DNA from: Gaiellasilicea sp037721555
GTDB lineage: Bacteria; Actinomycetota; Thermoleophilia; Gaiellales; Gaiellaceae
NCBI GenBank assembly: GCA_037721555.1
Contig: JBBJOI010000001.1
Location: 248,001 to 312,000, forward strand
Length of the DNA stretch: 64,000 bases
Direction of reading: 5' to 3'
Part shown: piece by piece, positions 33,441 through 42,424 of the stretch
Layout: every line of letters begins with the position of its first letter
How positions within the stretch are numbered: position 1 is the stretch's first letter
Translations under genes and position numbers: made by a program
The notes under the pieces: generated by a model
Database searches by the model: none
The model's input: only the letters and a program-made list of their open reading frames with translations
What the model was told of the DNA's origin: nothing

Positions 33441-34094
33441 GTGGCCCGATCCCATTCTCACGACCACGGGCACGGCCCGCACACGCACGGGCTCGTCGAC
33501 CGCTCGATCCTCCGCTCGCGCCGTGGGATCCAGGCCGTCCTCGCCAGTCTGGCCGTCCTCGCGGTCACGGCGGGCGCGCAGGCCCTCATCTACGTCATCA
33601 GCGGAAGCGTCGCCCTTCTCGCCGACCTCATCCACAACGTCGGCGACGCTCTAACCGCAGTCCCGCTCGCGATCGCGTTCGCCCTCCGCTCAGAACGCGC
33701 AGAGCGTTACGCCGGGCTCGCGGTCGTCCTGGCGATCTTCGTCTCGGCCTGCGTCGCAGGCTACGCGGCGATCAACCGGATCATCCATCCAGAAGCACCC
33801 GATCATCTGCTCGCACTCGCTGCCGCCGGGGCGATCGGCTTTGTCGGCAACTACATCGCCGCGATCATCCGGACGCGAGCCGGGCGTAAGCTCGACAGCC
33901 GGGCGCTCGTCGCGGACGGCGACCACGCCCGCGCAGACGCCCTCGTCAGCCTCGCTGTGATCGGAAGCGCGGCCGTCGTCGCGCTGGGCTTAGAGATCGC
34001 TGACCCGCTCATCGGACTCGGCATCACCCTTGTCATCCTCCGGATCACCTGGCAGTCCTGGAACACCGTCCGCCACGGGATCGGCGCTCGCTGA
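33441..34094 (+). CDS. cation diffusion facilitator (CDF) transporter
   Basis: 217 residues from GTG. The N-terminus is His-rich (SHSHDHGHGPHTHG). About five to six membrane helices follow. The metal site uses the HxxxD pairs LIHNVGDAL and DGDHARADAL. It lacks the C-terminal cytoplasmic domain of longer CDF proteins. Likely an exporter of Zn, Co or similar divalent ions. It is monocistronic. Confidence 0.92.
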   Translation: MARSHSHDHGHGPHTHGLVDRSILRSRRGIQAVLASLAVLAVTAGAQALIYVISGSVALLADLIHNVGDALTAVPLAIAFALRSERAERYAGLAVVLAIFVSACVAGYAAINRIIHPEAPDHLLALAAAGAIGFVGNYIAAIIRTRAGRKLDSRALVADGDHARADALVSLAVIGSAAVVALGLEIADPLIGLGITLVILRITWQSWNTVRHGIGAR

Positions 34095-34433
34095 GTCCTG
34101 CCGCCCGCCCGCGCCCAATGCCCGTTCGCGACCCGCACTAGCGAGCGTGGAGCCGCAGAGACGCCTATTGCGTGCGAATCGTAGTTCCCATCTCCCGTTG
34201 CCGAGAGCTCCGCGAGAGGAACGCTACGGCGTTCGACCGCCCGACGGGACCGGGTGGCTGGCGATCCCTCTGACGTCACTGCGAACTGATGTTCGCGCGG
34301 CTGGATCAGTTCGGGCGCCACACCCTCCGTGGGCTCGTGGCGCACCGGGTGTCTCGAGGATCCGAGGATCTACGCTTCGCGGCCTTGGTTAGAAGCACCG
34401 CGTTTCGCGGAACCGTCACACTAGGGCAACAGA
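34095..34433. other. intergenic gap without a recognisable gene
   Basis: No open frame here is convincing, and I see no tRNA or strong hairpin. Just upstream of the next gene is CGCGTTTCGCG, a small dyad. Confidence 0.5.
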
Positions 34434-35165
34434 ATGGAGGTCGGGACACCGCAAAGATCGGCCTTGCTTGCGGGCGTGCCGCTGTTCGCGGGCCTGCCAG
34501 ATGGGGCGCTGCGCGAGCTGGAAGGGGCCTTGGAGCCGAGAGTCGTGCGAGCGGGCGAGTGGCTCTTCCGCGAGGGCGAGGATTCGGATCGACTCTGCGT
34601 TGTGCGCTCCGGTCGATTGCGTGTCGTGGTCGAGTCCGGCGAGGTCGCAATGGTCGCTCGTGTCGTCGGTCCCGGGTCCATGCTCGGTGAGCTCGGCGTC
34701 CTCACCGGCTCTCCGCGCTCGGCATCCGTCCAGGCCGTCCGCGACAGCGAGTTGCTCGAGCTCGGCGCCGCGGAGTTCGACTCGCTGCTCGCCCGCAGTC
34801 ACGGGTTGGCCGTCAGGCTTGCGCGGCAGCTCGCGGTGCAGCTCCAGGCGAGCGGTGGCCTCGATCTGCCCGAGGCGCCGGCGGCCATCGTCGCGGTCGT
34901 CCCGACCCACGCGAGCCTTCCGATCGAGGGCTTCTGCGACGCGCTCCAGCGGACGTTCGCCGGGTGGGGACCGGTCGCCGTGCTCGACGGGCGAAAGGCC
35001 GACGCCGAGGCCAGAGACTCCCGCTACGGGCATGTCGTCGATCGACTCGAGCGCGAGCACGAGCACGTTCTGCTCGTCGATTGCCCTCTTGGACTTCCCG
35101 AACACGGAAGAAAACTCTGCTACAGCACGCATCGCGGAGGTCAACTGCTACTAAGGCGAGGCTAG
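34434..35165 (+). CDS. cNMP-binding protein, N-terminal half of an NTE-like protein
   Basis: 243 residues. A CRP-type cyclic-nucleotide-binding domain (about 10-125) has WLFREGEDSDRLCVVRSGRLRV, PGSMLGELGVLTGSPRSASV and a helix after. No HTH follows. Instead AAIVAVVPTHASLPIEGFCDAL, VAVLDGR and HVLLVDCP match the Rossmann-like linker before the patatin phospholipase domain in bacterial NTE-family proteins. The patatin domain is missing; the frame ends and the opposite-strand gene overlaps by 15 bases. Either truncated or a free-standing regulator. Confidence 0.7.
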   Translation: MEVGTPQRSALLAGVPLFAGLPDGALRELEGALEPRVVRAGEWLFREGEDSDRLCVVRSGRLRVVVESGEVAMVARVVGPGSMLGELGVLTGSPRSASVQAVRDSELLELGAAEFDSLLARSHGLAVRLARQLAVQLQASGGLDLPEAPAAIVAVVPTHASLPIEGFCDALQRTFAGWGPVAVLDGRKADAEARDSRYGHVVDRLEREHEHVLLVDCPLGLPEHGRKLCYSTHRGGQLLLRRG

Positions 35166-35717
35166 TTCCTCGGGAACGAGGCGACCCGGCTTCTTCGCAA
35201 CGACGCGCAGGCGCAGGCTGTAGGCCGCTTCTTCGTATTGAGTCGCATCTGCGGATCGCAAAAAAAGACTAAGCCCATAGGTGCCTGCCGCCGGAACCTG
35301 CCAGGTCACGTTCTTACCAGGGCCAAGCTCATAGGAGTTGCGTCCGAGCCCTAGGCGCACAGTCGTGTGGTGACGACGCAGGCTGAACATCGCAGTCTCC
35401 CCCTCCTTGACCGTCGCCAACGGAATGGGGCTGACGGTCCCATCCCCATGAAGACAGCTTCCGGTACCCGCAGGCTGCGGCGTCGCAGGCGGCGGCGGCG
35501 TTGGCGTAAGAAGCGTGAACGTGCAGCTCGTGGAGTAGCCGAACTTCAGCGAGACCACGCCCTGAGAGGTAGTCACGTAAGGCCGCTCTGGCTTCTTCGT
35601 AGCAGCGCTCGCTTGCGTCAAAAAGACAAGAGCCATGAGCACAAGAAGAGACAGCAAGGCGCGCGTCCTGGAGCGAAGGATGACAGAACGTCGCTCTAGT
35701 TTCCAGAAAGTTGACAA
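35151..35717 (-). CDS. secreted protein of unknown function
   Basis: 188 residues. The N-terminus is basic with a hydrophobic run (LLSLLVLMALVFLTQ) and a cleavage site after ASA. A Pro/Thr stretch (TPTPPPPATPQP) separates a short strand region with two Cys from a beta-domain with YELGPGKNVTWQVPAAGTYGLSL, like an Ig- or CBM-type fold. Codon use is less GC-biased than its neighbours, which suggests transfer. TTG start, uncertain. Confidence 0.6.
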   Translation of the reverse strand: MSTFWKLERRSVILRSRTRALLSLLVLMALVFLTQASAATKKPERPYVTTSQGVVSLKFGYSTSCTFTLLTPTPPPPATPQPAGTGSCLHGDGTVSPIPLATVKEGETAMFSLRRHHTTVRLGLGRNSYELGPGKNVTWQVPAAGTYGLSLFLRSADATQYEEAAYSLRLRVVAKKPGRLVPEELASP

Positions 35718-35788
35718 ACGAGCCTTTGAGCCTACCCCCTAACCCTCTCCCTCTCTCAAAAACAGCGATATAGCAGGCCTTTGTGCGA

Positions 35789-35873
35789 TGCCGGGGGAGG
35801 GAGTCGAACCCTCACGGCCCGAGGGCCACCCGATTTTAAGTCGAGCGCGTCTGACCGGTTCCGCCACCCCGGC
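35789..35873 (-). tRNA. tRNA-Leu (TAA)
   Basis: 85 bases, class II with a long variable arm. Acceptor GCCGGGG pairs with CCCCGGC. The anticodon loop CTTAAAA gives TAA. No CCA is encoded. Confidence 0.95.
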
Positions 35874-35995
35874 GGATGACCCAGTCTATGACCCGCGCCG
35901 GAGGAAAATGAGAATCGGCGGGCGAAGCCTTAGGGATCCTGGCAGTGCAGGCTTGCCTGGCCACTTGCTGCGAATAACAGGGGCCAGCCATGAGT

Positions 35996-36688
35996 CTACG
36001 AGCCGGGTCCCAGCAGGTCCGGCGGGAAGCGCTCCGGCCCCTTGTACCGGTGCTCGTCGATGAAAGCCGAGAACGCCTCCTCGTCGAACTCCGTGCACTT
36101 CGCGAGGTAGCCGCGACCGTTGTCGGTCGTACCCCCCGTCCGCTCCGGCGCCGTCCAGGCCGTCAACGCGATCGTGTTCTTCGGCGTGAGCGTGGGCAAG
36201 GGCGCGACGAGGAGCCCATTTTCGTCCCTGTCGTAGAGCTCCCGGATCTGCGCGACCGTCTCGGCCGAGACACTCGGTCCGTAGTGGATGACGATGCCGC
36301 CATGCTCGAGGTTGTGCACGGATCGGATCAGGGCCACGGGCGAGTCGTAGAAGCCCCAGATCGCAGGCCCCGGGTGGTGCGGCCCACTCGTCGGCGGCGC
36401 AGAGTTCCATTTCGGCTTTGCGTTCAGGTTCTGGAGGTGCGTGCCGTCTTGGTCGGGGAAGGTCTGCAGCGTGCAACCTGCGTCCTGAAGCGTCTGCCGT
36501 TCGTCCGGGGAGTTGCTCGACAGAAAAGTGGCGCCCAGGATGAGCGCCGCCGCAACGAGAGCCGCGCCTAACCCGAGGAGAAGGTTCCGGCGCCGGCGCG
36601 CGGCAACGGCAGGATCGGTCTGCGTCTGTCGCCGTTGCGGCGACTGCGGACGTCTCGGCGGATTGGGAACACGATCTTTGCGGGCCAT
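35996..36688 (-). CDS. DUF3105 membrane-anchored protein
   Basis: 230 residues. A basic N-terminal tail is followed by one membrane helix (about 36-56), then a conserved extracytoplasmic domain: WNSAPPTSGPHHPGPAIWGFY, LEHGGIVIHYGPSV, IALTAWTAP and FIDEHRYKGPERFP. These motifs mark DUF3105, common in Actinobacteria and of unknown role. TACAGT lies 10 bases before the ATG, and there is no ribosome site. Divergent from rmuC. Confidence 0.9.
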   Translation of the reverse strand: MARKDRVPNPPRRPQSPQRRQTQTDPAVAARRRRNLLLGLGAALVAAALILGATFLSSNSPDERQTLQDAGCTLQTFPDQDGTHLQNLNAKPKWNSAPPTSGPHHPGPAIWGFYDSPVALIRSVHNLEHGGIVIHYGPSVSAETVAQIRELYDRDENGLLVAPLPTLTPKNTIALTAWTAPERTGGTTDNGRGYLAKCTEFDEEAFSAFIDEHRYKGPERFPPDLLGPGS

Positions 36689-36762
36689 TTCGGCGGCGAC
36701 TGTACCAGTCGCACCGGAGGTTCCCGCTGTCGTCCGACGGCAGCTCTACCGTTCGTTGGCCC

Positions 36763-38019
36763 GTGATCTATCTGGCGCTCATCATCGGACCGGCGCTCAT
36801 CATCGGACTCGCTCTCGGCGCGCTCGCTGTGTGGTTGTTCTTGTCGCGCCGACTCGTGGAACGCGAGCGCGAGCTCTCGACGACGCGAGCGGAGCTCGAC
36901 GTTGAGCGACGGAGCTTCGACCACAAGGTCGTGCACGCCGTGCAGGCTGCCTCGACCGAGGCCTTCAGGGCGAACAACACCGCCTTCCTGGAGCTGGCCG
37001 AGACGAAGCTGAGTAGTTACGTCCGTCCGCTGAAGGAGTCGCTCGAGAGGGTCGACGGCCAGGTGCGAACGCTCGAGCAGGCGCGTCAACACGCCTTCGG
37101 AGCGCTGAAGCAGGAACTGACCTCGCTCCACGAGGGACAGGAGCGGCTTCGGAGCGAGACCGGCAACCTGGTCACGGCACTGCGTGCGCCTCACGTTCGC
37201 GGCCGCTGGGGCGAGGTTCAGCTGAAGCGCGTCGTCGAGGCGGCAGGAATGTTGGAGCATTGCGACTTCGTCCTGCAATCGACGACGCGGGACGACGAGG
37301 GAGCGCTCCTGCGCCCCGACCTGATCGTCCGGCTCCCGGGCGGGAAGCAGGTGGTCGTGGACGCGAAGGTGCCGCTCTCGGCCTACCTCGACGCGTGTGG
37401 TGCGGAGGATCCCGACGCGCGCCGCGGTCACCTCGAAAATCACGCCCGCCAGCTCCGCGATCACGTGGGCAAGCTGGCTGTGAAGTCGTACTGGAAGCAG
37501 TTCGAGCCATCCCCGGACTTCGTGATCATGTTCCTCCCCGACGAGGCCTTCCTCCGGGCTGCACAAGAGCACGACTCCTCTATCACCGAGGATTCCTGGC
37601 GGATGAACGTGATTCCGGCATCCCCCACGAACCTTTTCGCGCTGTTGCGAACGGTGGCGGCGACCTGGCGGGAGGAGACGGTCGCCGAAAGTGCACGCGA
37701 GGTGCACGCGCTCGGCCAGCAGCTCTGCGACCGACTGAGCACGCTGGCCGGCCACGCCGACCAGCTGGGCCGCAGCCTCACGAGCGCGGTCGGGCACTAC
37801 AACAAGACGGTTGCGACGCTCGAGACCCGGGTGCTCGTGACCGGGCGGAAGCTGCAGGAACACGGCATGACCGGGGAGCGGCTTCCCGAGCTCGCCCAGC
37901 TCGAGTCGCAGACCCGTCGGGTGCAGGCACCCGAGCTCCTGGCGTCAGCCGACGAAGGCGCTCGCGAGCAGCGCCAGTCGCAGCTCGACCTCGCGCCCCG
38001 CGCGCTCGACGCCGCCTGA
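36763..38019 (+). CDS. rmuC: DNA recombination protein RmuC
   Basis: 418 residues from GTG. One membrane helix (about 3-25) is followed by a long coiled coil (about 30-125), then the RmuC domain: VRGRWGEVQLKRVVEAAGML, DLIVRLPGGKQVVVDAKVPL, SPDFVIMFLPDEAFL, VIPASPTNLFALLRTVA and WRE. The PD-(D/E)xK-like core suggests a nuclease. RmuC limits DNA inversion at short repeats in other bacteria. Confidence 0.94.
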   Translation: MIYLALIIGPALIIGLALGALAVWLFLSRRLVERERELSTTRAELDVERRSFDHKVVHAVQAASTEAFRANNTAFLELAETKLSSYVRPLKESLERVDGQVRTLEQARQHAFGALKQELTSLHEGQERLRSETGNLVTALRAPHVRGRWGEVQLKRVVEAAGMLEHCDFVLQSTTRDDEGALLRPDLIVRLPGGKQVVVDAKVPLSAYLDACGAEDPDARRGHLENHARQLRDHVGKLAVKSYWKQFEPSPDFVIMFLPDEAFLRAAQEHDSSITEDSWRMNVIPASPTNLFALLRTVAATWREETVAESAREVHALGQQLCDRLSTLAGHADQLGRSLTSAVGHYNKTVATLETRVLVTGRKLQEHGMTGERLPELAQLESQTRRVQAPELLASADEGAREQRQSQLDLAPRALDAA

Positions 38020-38045
38020 CGCGCCGGCCGAGCTAGAAGCCCGAG

Positions 38046-39188
38046 CTAGAAACGGAGCACCGCTCCGATCCCTTCGACAGGGTCGAGATCCTGTCGATGC
38101 TCGACCGCCCAGACGTTGCCGCCGTTCGCGAGCGTGAGCCGGACGGCGAGGTCGAGGCCGTCGTCGCGCGGCTCCGGCGTCGTCCCGTCGAGTGGGCACG
38201 CGCGGGCCTCCAACGATGCCCGCCCGCACGCCGGGCATCGGAACGCATCCTTCGCGACGCCCTCCTGGTAGAGCAGCGTGTCGATACGCGCGTCCGAGGC
38301 CGCCTCGAGCGTCTCTTGCCAGCCCGATGCACCCCGCCCGCCGCGACCGACCTCCTCCCGCCAGCGATCCACGAGCTGGCTCTCGCACTTCTCCCGCCAC
38401 CCTTCGAGGAGGGGTTCGATCACCTCCTGGAGCTCCGACGGACCGGCGTGTTGCTCGGCGGTCGCCCAACCGACGATCGCGTCGGAGACATCCGACGCCA
38501 GCACCTCGCTGAACTCGTGGCGCACATCGTCCGAGCAGACGACGACGATTCGCGGACGCCCCTGCCGGCGGAAGAGCTGCTCCAGCTCCGCCGCGACGTT
38601 CTTGTAGTGCTCGTGGGCCGCGTTGTCCACATGTCCCTGCGAGCGTGCTTGCGACCAACCACCCTGATCGTGGCGGTTGGGCGCAACCTCGGTCCGGTCT
38701 GCGATGTTGGCGAGCCGACCGCCCCTGAGCGCGAGCAGCCGCCCTACCTCCCGGTTGACGACGACGACGAGCGCTCCCTCCCCCCGTCCCACCAGGGGCA
38801 CGAGCGGCGCGAGCAGGAAGTCGTCGGCGACGCGAATCGTGTCCGGTACGGGCATCGGGAGCGGAAGTGTGTGCCAGGCGTTGTCGAGCCCCGCGGAGAA
38901 GACAGCGAGCCCGAGGGCGCCGTCGCGGTCGAAGTCGGCGTCGAAGAACTGCTCCAGCCGCTCGAAGTCGGCCTTCAGGCCCTGCCGGACCTCGTGGGTC
39001 AGATCGTCCCTCGTCGCGCCGTGGGACTTTGCGCCCGCATCGAGCAGCGAGCGCACCCGTGTCGCGAGCTCCCGCGCCGTCGGCGTCAGGCCCGGATCGA
39101 GATCCAGGTAGAGGCTGATCGCGCAGCCGTTCTGCGCCCGGAAGCTCGCGAGCTCCCGCAGCGCGTCCAAGTTCACCGTCGTCGCCAT
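38046..39188 (-). CDS. bacterial eRF1/Vms1-like family protein
   Basis: 380 residues. The middle holds the eRF1 domain 2-like fold: ALVVVVNREVGRLLALRGG, ...HVDNAAHEHYKNVAAELEQLFRR, IVVVCSDDVRHEF, and the C-terminal third has VIEPLLEGWREK, LLYQEGVAKD, then a zinc knuckle CPACG-x8-CPLDG. This is the actinobacterial baeRF/Vms1-type group thought to act on peptidyl-tRNA or stalled ribosomes. No GGQ motif is visible; the loop reads DQGGW. AGAAAGG lies 5 bases before the ATG. Confidence 0.8.
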   Translation of the reverse strand: MATTVNLDALRELASFRAQNGCAISLYLDLDPGLTPTARELATRVRSLLDAGAKSHGATRDDLTHEVRQGLKADFERLEQFFDADFDRDGALGLAVFSAGLDNAWHTLPLPMPVPDTIRVADDFLLAPLVPLVGRGEGALVVVVNREVGRLLALRGGRLANIADRTEVAPNRHDQGGWSQARSQGHVDNAAHEHYKNVAAELEQLFRRQGRPRIVVVCSDDVRHEFSEVLASDVSDAIVGWATAEQHAGPSELQEVIEPLLEGWREKCESQLVDRWREEVGRGGRGASGWQETLEAASDARIDTLLYQEGVAKDAFRCPACGRASLEARACPLDGTTPEPRDDGLDLAVRLTLANGGNVWAVEHRQDLDPVEGIGAVLRF

Positions 39189-39227
39189 TCGAACCTTTCT
39201 CTCGGACTGCGTTCGATTCTAAGATCT

Positions 39228-39373
39228 TCTAACACGACGCCTCGTCAGGGTGCGATGGGTGGTGCGAGGCAAGGACGCAGGGAGCGTCCAGATGAGACAT
39301 CTGGACGCAACGGACGACGCCGCGTCGCGCCGCCCAGCGTGCCCCTGCCGGCTCAGGGTTTCATTGTGTTAGA
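39228..39373. repeat. intergenic repeat, copy A
   Basis: TCTAACAC and GTGTTAGA form the outer arms. A central perfect 11-bp hairpin (GCGTCCAGATG, loop AGA) sits between blocks that align with copy B at 42.4 kb: GCAAGGACGCAGGGAG before the stem and CGCCGCGTCGCG...CAGCGTG...GCCGGCTCAGGG after it. Confidence 0.75.
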
Positions 39374-39408
39374 GGCTGTAAGCCTCGACACGAGGCTAGA
39401 TTGCCTCG
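39374..39408. repeat. two small hairpins before the DUF488 gene
   Basis: GAGGCT-gta-AGCCTC is followed by GAGGC-tagatt-GCCTC, directly abutting the ATG. The second contains TAGATT, the likely -10 box, so a protein may bind here. Confidence 0.5.
39397..39402 (+). promoter_or_regulatory. -10 box of the DUF488 gene, leaderless type
   Basis: TAGATT 6 bases before the ATG, inside a small dyad. Confidence 0.45.
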
Positions 39409-39869
39409 ATGCGCGTCGCGACGGTCCGCCACGGGACCCGATCGATCGACGGGCTGGTGGAGCTGCTCCGAGCTGCAGAGGTCGAGACGCTCATCGATGT
39501 CAGGCGATTCCCCGGCTCACGACATCATCCCCAGTTCAACAAGCCCGCTCACGCCGACTCGCTCGCGGCGGCCGGGATCAACTACCGGCACTCGCTCGAG
39601 CTGGCGGCAGGCTTGCTGGCGAGCCTGGTGAGGATCGCTTCGGCTGCATCCGCGTCGCAGCCTTTCGCAGCTACGCGGCACGCACGACGACCCCAGACTG
39701 GCAGTCAGCGATCGCGGCGGAGCTCGCCCAGTCGGCTCCTGCCTTCATGTGCGCAGGACGCTCTGGCCGCGCTGCCACCGACCTGATCGCAAAACTGCTC
39801 CACACGCAAGGCCACGAGGTCACGCACCTGCTCAGCTCGACGCGGCGGAACCGCACGCACCGTGGGTAA
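39409..39869 (+). pseudogene. DUF488 family protein, frameshifted
   Basis: The first 60 residues are intact: RVATVRHGTRSIDGLVELLRAAEVETLIDVRRFPGSRHHPQFN. From about 39605 the frame changes to GEPGEDRFGCIRVAAFRSYA with TPDWQSAIAAELAQ, then again near 39750 (TLWPRCHR), then back to LLHTQGHEVTHLL. Three shifts restore a whole DUF488 protein (a small domain of unknown function with CRWCHR-like Cys and Arg). Confidence 0.78.
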
Positions 39870-39996
39870 TCGCCGAGCATCGCGACGGCACCTCTTTCTC
39901 TGCGGCGAACGGTCGGTTAGCAGGAACACCGAGGAGGGCCGATTCGTTTTCTATGGTGAGACCAGAGACCAATCCGAGAAACGAGGGCGAAGACCA

Positions 39997-40980
39997 GTGA
40001 GCGACGTTCGGAACGTGATCATCATCGGCGGCGGGCCTGCGGGCTACACGGCGGCGCTGTACGCCGCCCGCGCCAACATGAGGCCGCTCTTGATCGAGGG
40101 CTTCCAGTGGGGCGGCCAGCTGATGATCACGAGCGACGTCGAGAACTATCCCGGCTATCCGAGCGGGGTGATGGGACCCGAGATGATGCGGGAGTTCCGC
40201 GAGCAGGCAGGGCGCTTCGGCACAGAGTTCGTCACCGACGACATCACCCGGATCGACTTGTCGCAGCGGCCGTTCAAGGTCTACGTCGAAGACACGGAGT
40301 ACGTGGCCGAGACGATCATCGTGGCGACGGGTGCGACCGCTCGGCAGCTCGGCCTGGAGTCCGAACGTGACCTGCAAGGGCGCGGCGTCACCTACTGCGC
40401 CACCTGCGACGGCTCCTTCTACCGCGAGCGTAAGGTCGTTGTGGCAGGCGGCGGCGACTCTGCGATGGAGGAGGCGCTCTTCCTGACGAAGTTCGCCTCG
40501 AAGGTCACGATCGTCCACCGGCGCGACACCTTTCGAGCCTCGCCGATCATGGTCGACCGCGCGCAGGCCCATCCCAAGATCGAGATCCTGACGCCATACG
40601 TCGTCGAAGAGGTGCTGGGCGTGGCGGAAAACAAGCTGACGGGCCTCCGGCTGCGGAACGTCGACACAGACGAGGTCGTCGACCACCGCACCGACGGGCT
40701 CTTCGTCGCGATCGGTCACGACCCCACCACGAAGCTGTTCGTGGATTGGCTCGACCACGACGACTCCGGCTACCTGATCACACGAGGCAAGACCACGGAG
40801 ACGAATATCCCGGGCGTCTTTGCAGCAGGGGACGTGCAAGACCACGTCTACCGTCAGGCGATCACCGCCGCAGGCTCCGGCTGTATGGCCGCGCTCGACG
40901 CCGAGCGGTTCCTCGCCGACCTGGAGGGGCATCCGGAGGAGGCCCTGACGGCACCGCGCGAGCAGGCGGCGCCGGCGTAG
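39997..40980 (+). CDS. trxB: thioredoxin reductase
   Basis: 327 residues. FAD-binding GGGPAGYTAALYAARA at the start, active-site CATC at about residues 133-136, NADPH motif GGGDSAMEEA near 155, and GVFAAGDVQD near 285. It reduces thioredoxin with NADPH. I start at the GTG before SDVRNVII because GAGGG lies upstream and the length fits; a longer in-frame extension belongs to the DUF488 remnant region. Confidence 0.96.
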   Translation: MSDVRNVIIIGGGPAGYTAALYAARANMRPLLIEGFQWGGQLMITSDVENYPGYPSGVMGPEMMREFREQAGRFGTEFVTDDITRIDLSQRPFKVYVEDTEYVAETIIVATGATARQLGLESERDLQGRGVTYCATCDGSFYRERKVVVAGGGDSAMEEALFLTKFASKVTIVHRRDTFRASPIMVDRAQAHPKIEILTPYVVEEVLGVAENKLTGLRLRNVDTDEVVDHRTDGLFVAIGHDPTTKLFVDWLDHDDSGYLITRGKTTETNIPGVFAAGDVQDHVYRQAITAAGSGCMAALDAERFLADLEGHPEEALTAPREQAAPA

Positions 40981-41018
40981 AACCGGTGGCTCGTTGGCCT
41001 TCCGGCCGACCAGCCGAC

Positions 41019-41024
41019 TACCCT
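41019..41024 (+). promoter_or_regulatory. -10 box of the corA gene, leaderless type
   Basis: TACCCT 7 bases before the GTG. Confidence 0.45.
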
Positions 41025-41031
41025 CCCGGCG

Positions 41032-41949
41032 GTGGCTCGCGGGGCGCATTGGATCGACCTGCTCGACCCGACGGCTGAGGAGCTCGCGGCTGAGACCCCC
41101 ATCGAGCTTCACGAGCGAGCGACCAGGCACCTCCTCGATCCCCTGCGGCCCGAGCGGCTGCCTCGGCCGAGAATCGAGTCGTCCCCTGACCACGTCCTCG
41201 GCGTGCTCCTCGTCGCTGTCGCTGTCGAGGAGGAGGATCGTGTCTTCTACCAGGAGGTCGACTTCGTCGCCACGTCCGAGACGATTCTCACCGTGCGTAA
41301 GACGCCTCCGGGTGAGGAGCCGTTCTCGATCGATGCGGTGCACGAGGCGTGCGAGGCCCACGGATCTCCTTCGACCGGGCTCGTCATCTACCACCTGATC
41401 GACGAGGTCGCCGAGCGCTACCTCAATCTGATCGACAGCCTCGGCTCCGAGATCGACGAGCTCGAGGAGGGAATCGAGTCGTGGGCGAACGAGCGGATCC
41501 GTCGCCGGCTGGCCGAGCTGCGGGAGGACGTGCTGGTCATACGGCGCACCCTTGCCCCGACCCGGGACGCGGTCAGGCGTCTCGTCGACGGCCGGGTCGA
41601 GCTCGCAGGCGAGGATCCGTTCGGGCGCGGGCTCCATCTCTACTTCGGGGAAGCCCACGACAAGCTGCTTCGGGCGACCGACGGTCTCGACATCGCTCGC
41701 GAGCTCGTCTCGAGTGCCCGTGACTACCACCAGTCGAAGATCGCGCAGGAACAGAACGATGTCGTCAGGAAGCTCGCCGTGGTTGCGTCGCTGCTGCTCG
41801 TGCCCACGTTCATCGTCGGCAACTACGGCCAGAACTTCGACCACATGCCCGAGCTCGGCTGGAAGCTCGGCTATGCCTTCTCCTGGGGGATCATCGCCCT
41901 CACGACCCTCCTGCAGCTCGCCTTCTACCGGTGGCGGCGCTGGATCTGA
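41032..41949 (+). CDS. CorA-type magnesium/divalent cation transporter
   Basis: 305 residues from GTG. A cytoplasmic funnel (about 1-245) is followed by two C-terminal membrane helices. The pore motif after the first helix is YGQNF in place of the usual YGMNF (GMN). ARELVSSARDYHQSKIAQEQNDVVRKLAVVASLLLVPTF is typical. GxN variants are known in ZntB-like proteins, so the ion preference is uncertain. Confidence 0.9.
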   Translation: MARGAHWIDLLDPTAEELAAETPIELHERATRHLLDPLRPERLPRPRIESSPDHVLGVLLVAVAVEEEDRVFYQEVDFVATSETILTVRKTPPGEEPFSIDAVHEACEAHGSPSTGLVIYHLIDEVAERYLNLIDSLGSEIDELEEGIESWANERIRRRLAELREDVLVIRRTLAPTRDAVRRLVDGRVELAGEDPFGRGLHLYFGEAHDKLLRATDGLDIARELVSSARDYHQSKIAQEQNDVVRKLAVVASLLLVPTFIVGNYGQNFDHMPELGWKLGYAFSWGIIALTTLLQLAFYRWRRWI

Positions 41950-41965
41950 GACGAGGCCTCGTCGG

Positions 41966-41971
41966 TACCCT
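41966..41971 (+). promoter_or_regulatory. -10 box of the PAS protein gene, leaderless type
   Basis: TACCCT 6 bases before the GTG. Confidence 0.45.
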
Positions 41972-41977
41972 GCCGAG

Positions 41978-42424
41978 GTGCCGTTCTTCATCTGTCCGAA
42001 CTGCAAGGACCGCTCGATCGACAACGACGGCCGGCAGGGGCTGCTGCAGCAGGCGGTCTCGTGTGAGCGCTGCGGATTCGGGTTCCTCTTCGAGCTGATG
42101 GACGACTACTACCCCGGGCCGAACGCGGGCCTGATCGCCTGCGACCGTGGCGGTCGCATCCTGGCGGCCGGCCGCGGAGTCTTCGAGCTGACGGGGTACC
42201 AGGAACGGGATCTGATGGGCCGAGACGTCGTCGAGGCGTTCGCTCTCGGCGGCTTCGAACGGGAACAGAATCCTGTCGCGATCGCGCTCGAGTGGGGCGT
42301 CCGGCGGCTGGGAGAGGAGCTCGAGCTGCGCTCGCGCGCCGGCAACGTCAAGCCCGTTCGCGCGGACATTTTCCCGGCCTACGACAACGACGGCGGCCTG
42401 CTCGTCTCGCTCTCGCCCCGCTAA
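41978..42424 (+). CDS. zinc-ribbon plus PAS-domain protein
   Basis: 148 residues. The N-terminus has CPNC-x19-CERCG, a four-Cys zinc ribbon (residues 6-33). Residues 50-140 look like a PAS domain: AGLIACDRGGRILAAGRGVFELTGYQERDLMGRDVVEAF and a C-terminal strand with VRADIFPAYDNDGGLLVSL. No output domain. A single PAS plus ribbon this short may be a redox or ligand sensor that acts with a partner, which is inferred. Its stop lies inside repeat copy B. Confidence 0.7.
   Translation: MPFFICPNCKDRSIDNDGRQGLLQQAVSCERCGFGFLFELMDDYYPGPNAGLIACDRGGRILAAGRGVFELTGYQERDLMGRDVVEAFALGGFEREQNPVAIALEWGVRRLGEELELRSRAGNVKPVRADIFPAYDNDGGLLVSLSPR

Noticed and set aside
33851..34345. Minus-strand gene in the gap after the CDF transporter
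   Set aside because: It overlaps the transporter and its sequence has no domain or plausible start; I leave the gap empty.
39832..42024. Open frame of 730 codons on the minus strand
   Set aside because: It runs opposite trxB and corA, both with full motifs; no domain is visible in it.
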